From NCBI GenBank assembly GCA_031308135.1, contig JAHLJT010008756.1:67630026-67694025 (forward strand): a DNA stretch of 64,000 nucleotides. Direction: 5' to 3'. Numbering within the stretch: the stretch's first letter is position 1; each line of letters opens with the position of its first letter. Origin of the DNA: Acheta domesticus. Taxonomy: Eukaryota; Arthropoda; Insecta; Orthoptera; Gryllidae. This document shows, piece after piece, positions 59,826 through 64,000 of this stretch. Position numbers and translations under genes: made by a program. Under the pieces are notes generated by a model that saw nothing but the letters and a program-made list of their open reading frames with translations, did not search any database and was not told the DNA's origin.

Positions 59826-60230
59826 TGCCTGTTTTCGCCTGCTTTCCACCGATTTACGCGGTGTCGTCGGCGCTGTTATTTAGCACTCGGTGTCGTAAGG
59901 AGGCTTTTTATTAAACGAGGAACCTTGACGCCCGCAACAGCCTCTGTGACCGACTCTCCAGGCCGCGATAAGCGACACGAGACAAAGCCACTTTCGCACG
60001 CTGCAGCAACGCCTCCGCCGCCCCCACCGCCCACGCCGCCGCCGCCGCCATCGTCACTGCCTCCTTCTCGTCCCCCCACCTCTACCGCCACCGCGCACAG
60101 CCCCACCGGTGTTAAATCCGACTCATCAGCATTCAGTGATACAGGCTGGAGGTCAGTGGCGGATCGGAGGCAGCTCGGGGCCATGGCCTCCTCCAAAGAC
60201 AATACGTTTTGTATTTTTTTTTCCATTTAT
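59826..60230. other. CpG island with (GCC)n run
   Basis: Imperfect (GCC/CCA)n at about 60009-60055 in a CpG-rich block. Pro-rich and Gly-rich frames on opposite strands are composition artefacts. Confidence 0.5.
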
Positions 60231-62640
60231 CCAAAATAATTAACACACATGTATGTCTCATCCCATTCAAAGCAGTATTACCAATATGAATGAATTTGAT
60301 TCTTTTTTATTTTAAGTGCACAATACTAAAATATTATTTCAAGAAGATTTATAGGAGTTTGAACTGAAATTGCTCAATGCTGAAATATTTTATCTAAAAA
60401 CCTCAAGTGTAGACAGACAAGAAAGATGATGAGGCAGGCAAGAAAGAGGACTGTAGAGGTAATGGAGGGAAAGAAAAAAACATGAGCACTGAAAAGTTGT
60501 AGAGTATAAGATGTTTTCGTCTTGTGCGATAGTCACATCATATATAGGTAGTATATTTGATGAGGCTAGCAGTACATCTATTTTTACTTTCCCGTATTTC
60601 TAAAGAAAAATGAAGAGGAAGGACGAGAAAAATTCTGAGAGTGCGAAGAAACTAGGAGAAGAATATAAAAACCGATTTAAGTATAGGAAGAGAATGATTT
60701 AATATGGAAGGGAAAAAGTTGCGATGGTATTTTAGGAAGAGAAAATTAATTGCCTAGAAAAATTCAAGTATATACTTAAACTGGGAAAAAAGAGGATTGT
60801 TACATAAATTTATTGTTCTAATGTATATCGGATTACTATTCGAATGTTAGTAATGAGATTGAAAATGAATGGGAAAAACTTGCGATTTTCTTACATTAAT
60901 TCACTTCAATGGAGTTACATAATTTTGTACTTTTCATCTCTTATATTTTGTAAAGTATTGTTATGATTATTATTAACTCTAAACTTTTAACATTCAGCAA
61001 ATCTAGAATTGATAGGACAAACTACACATGATTGTATTACATTAAAGCATTTATTAATATTTTTTCATTTTGTCGGTAGATAAGATGAAAGGACTGAAAG
61101 TAGATATGCTTGATGCAAGTAAATATCCTAATGTAAAAAAATATTTTCATTAATATAATTTTTTAAAAAAATCTCATACTTCATTACACAGGAGGAAGAG
61201 GTTGAGGTGGGGGAGAAGTAAATTGAAAAATAGATTTAAATTAAACTGAAGCAAACATTGAGGTAGACGTTGAGACAAAGTTGAAGTTGTTGGAATGAAA
61301 TTGAGGTTTGTAAGCATAATTCTTACAAATGACGCATGCAAATTATCAAGTTGCGTGCGTACCACAATTGAACTTATCGTGACCTCAAACGCGTGTTACA
61401 AAAATTATTAGCGTTTTTATTACATTTTTATTAATTTTTTATTAAATGTGGTATCACCCTCCATGGCATCATTTCTGTTATTTCATCTGTCACCCTTATC
61501 GCTGTAGTCACCATTTTGCTTTGTATGCATCCAATTTGTGATTATTACTTGAACTCTTAGGAGACTCAAGACCGCGTGCCTTACTTTGAGGGACGTAATG
61601 TGCAAATAAGAAATAATTTAAATTGCTCTTTTGAAACGAAATACTGACTCAGAGCTCATTTTCCTAATTAGGAAATACATTTTTTATTTTTTATTTTGTT
61701 CTATTTCTTAGTTTGTTGTGTCTCTACATACGACACTGGAATTACGAAAATTGCATGAGCTCAATATGCCAAATATGCTGTATAGGAATATATTAACGTC
61801 TGTTATCTTGTTTGAATTGTAATAGTTTTCCGATCTTATAAAAACAGATCATAAAAAGAAATAAATTGAGAAAATATTTTAGTGTCTGTTTTTAAGAAGC
61901 TCAGAAAGTTATTTTAATGCTTTTGTGTATTTATATGAAGAAGTCTCCTGATTGGTACTATAACATGTTTAGGATAATGGAGACATCAATTCTGTTCATT
62001 TATCAGTACCAATATATCGTGCCACCTTCACCGATATTGCATTTTCCTTCTCGAATTTGCAGATCGATCTGTGTACCATTCATATTGCGGAGACTGCGCT
62101 TCCACTGGTATGATTACAGCTGGACTTCACACATTTACTGCTGCGGTAATAAATTTATACTTCTCATATTACTCTCTCGGTTGTTTTCGCCGCCACCTAA
62201 GCTCTCAGTGGCTTGTTCATTGGTAACTTTTCTTACCCTACAACAAGCACTCCGACATCAATTTCTATCTCATTTTGTTAATATGATCCTAAATTGTACA
62301 ATATTATTATTCATCCTGCTAATAGAGCATTTATAATTTTGTAGTCATGTAATTTAGATGCATATAATTCATATCCAGTTTATTTGTCATAGTTTATTGT
62401 TCTGCAATTACTTTTTGTTTGGGTTATACATATTATAAGTTGTGAATTACTTCATGTTGTTGTACTGAATGGAGTGAAGTCAAAGTAATGATCTGATCTT
62501 CAAATTGTAATTATGCAATATTAGGAGAAATGCAGTGTCTAAAAACTTCTAATAATACGATATTTTTAATTTTTTTGATTGATATACGTATTGTATTAGC
62601 AGGTTGGTTTTAATTCGCAGAATTGTCGGTATATTCCATT
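60231..62640. other. unassigned AT-rich sequence
   Basis: About 2.4 kb of AT-rich DNA, purine-rich on + near 60420-60730. The 139-codon frame at 61917-62336 has hydrophobic, AT-driven content and no recognised family. Confidence 0.45.
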
Positions 62641-63290
62641 ATTTCTATCGGATTAATCGCCCACACCTTCCCACTCCCTCCGCTCAGTCCCCTCCGCAGA
62701 CTCGCAGCCTCCGTCGCGTCCAAAGGTGTCAAGTACTTCAGCTTAAGCAATGCGGCACGGAGGGTAACAGCCCAACAGCAGGTGGGCACTGTGCACTGCA
62801 GCCTTCGCGTCCGCGATACCCCTCTCTTGCGCCATCGTGAGAGTGCCGCCGCCGCCACCGCCGCCGCCAACGCCGCCGCCTCCGCCGCCACTTGGTGGAT
62901 GGCCGCTTCTTTAATTTCTGGCACAATCTGACACTTTCGTTGTTCGCGTTGACCAAGGTCGACCAGGGAATTTTTTCGAGTGTGAGCAAAGCGCCCCCGC
63001 AAGTTTCGCCAGGTGTGTTCAGACCATCTCTGAGGAACGTTGGTGTGTGAGTGTGTGTGTGTGCGTGCACTTCTCTCGTGGGCTGTGACGTCAACGCGCG
63101 TTTGCCGGTAGCCGCGCCCGCCGACGTCTCCGCCCCCGCCCCCACCCTCGCCCCCACCCCGCCACTGGCGCGCCGGTACTGTAGCCGCTGCTACCTCTCT
63201 TGCTACTGCTACCGCCGTCACCGCCACTTTGCGATACTGCGTCACCATCTGCGTTGCATCCGGAGGTTTGATTCCAGAACCTTTATTGTC
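62641..63290. other. CpG island with (GCC)n and (TG)n
   Basis: CpG-rich sequence with (GCC)n at about 62847-62890, a GTGTGTGTGTGTGCG run at about 63050 and a C-rich block CCCCCGCCCCCACCC near 63135. Overlapping Arg/Ala frames on both strands are artefacts. Confidence 0.5.
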
Positions 63291-64000
63291 ACTGTTGCAA
63301 CCGCCTATATCATTGCTGTCGTGTTTTTCTCTACTTCACCTTGCTACTGGTGTACTTACATATTGCCTACGTTGGGTATATCCGTGTCTTCACAGTCACC
63401 ATCGAGACTTCTTCAGGTCGGGTCGTCACCTCGTCAATTTTTGCTACTATTTGTAACTGCATTTTGTTTCCATCGACTCTAAAGATTCCATATTGCTGGT
63501 AACTTCAGCTCTCTGAATTTCCGTTTCATCTTGCACTAGACTTCATCTTTATTAATGCTTCAACGTCTACCATAATCTCCGCGTCGAACTTTACCAATAC
63601 CACTTCCTTATCCGTTTTATCAACCTCATTCATTTCTTCATTTCTTTGTTTTTTATTTTCCATTTGTTCTTTATCTGGATCCTTCACCCACTTTTCTTCC
63701 CATTGCGTCCTCTTCTTCACTTTCTTCTCCCATCCTTTTCTTCCTCCGTTATTATCTTTCCTTATTTTTCACTGTATTCATTTTCATTCTTTTATTACTT
63801 TTCTTCTCTTCTTTCTTCCCGTCCTTCTCTGCCAATTTCTCTTATTTTTAAAATTTTCTTCCTTCTCCTCTTCCCTTTCTCCCTCGTCCTGATGTCTCAC
63901 TTTCACCAGTTCAGTTCTCCGTCTAATTATCTCCCTCTTCCGTCTGTCTTTTTTCGTACATCCGTCTCCCCGTGGCCTTCGCCGCCGTCTCCATCTCTTT
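63291..64000. repeat. pyrimidine-rich degenerate tract
   Basis: The + strand is strongly C/T-rich from about 63500 to the end, with TTCTTC, CTTCTC and TCTTCC words. The purine-rich complement gives Lys/Glu-rich frames such as 63526-63720 (minus), probably composition-driven. The island's bias continues past the window end. Confidence 0.5.

Noticed and set aside
61917..62336. 139-codon hydrophobic frame, possibly a membrane protein
   Set aside because: Composition explained by T-rich sequence. No repeatable helix pattern, start context or family recognised.

Overview
The window looks like nuclear DNA of an arthropod, most likely an insect. It is AT-rich and repeat-rich, with decayed non-LTR retrotransposons of RTE-like and jockey-like type, a tRNA-headed SINE family, pogo/Tigger-like and other MITEs, fold-back elements, microsatellites and a short satellite. 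I see no rRNA, no intact tRNA gene, no CRISPR array, no operon-like gene packing and no complete protein-coding gene. Most open frames are chance frames, many of them in GC-rich triplet arrays (poly-Pro/Gly/Ala/Arg). I cannot name the species, or the gene whose intron or flank this may be.

The AT-rich background is broken about every 3 kb by short GC- and CpG-rich islands: near 1.0-1.3, 4.75, 11.05-11.4, 13.5-13.95, 15.1-15.85, 17.95-18.2, 21.0-21.3, 24.35-24.67, 25.1-25.6, 30.55-30.7, 34.75-35.25, 37.0-37.75, 40.0-41.15, 42.3-42.7, 44.2-44.5, 46.65-47.4, 49.0-49.25, 54.9-55.6, 57.3-57.56, 59.85-60.2 and 62.65-63.3 kb. At least seven carry (GCC/GGC)n-type triplet arrays. Some contain splice-donor-like or NRF1-like sequences. 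They could be promoters, enhancers or exons of one large gene or a regulatory domain. The two best candidate exons, both on the + strand, are at 6508-6570/6624 and at about 57461-57550.

Repeats by region. 0-10 kb: a SINE fragment (234), a MITE full of CAGTGA motifs (3521-3860), a fold-back insertion with perfect 13-bp target duplications (5341-5535) and a Tigger-like MITE (6673-7218). 10-27 kb: a compound microsatellite, six copies or parts of one SINE family, triplet arrays and a second Tigger-like MITE (26578-27019). 27-36 kb: a 605-bp fold-back element with perfect 14-bp direct repeats and a hammerhead-like motif (29231-29835), a dead jockey-type LINE (30792-31770), and a minus-strand SINE interrupted by, or flanked by, a 90-100 bp duplicated segment. 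36-50 kb: islands, degenerate triplet tracts and a 243-bp tandem duplication. 50-64 kb: an (ATT)n microsatellite, two RTE-type LINE remnants, a satellite of about 230 bp that runs into a CCG island, a 225-bp palindrome, and a diverged repeat family shared with the 29-kb region.

No set of genes acts together here. The most interesting material is the mobile-element biology (fold-back insertions with retro-type target duplications, SINE copies with unusually long flanking repeats) and the regular spacing of CpG islands.
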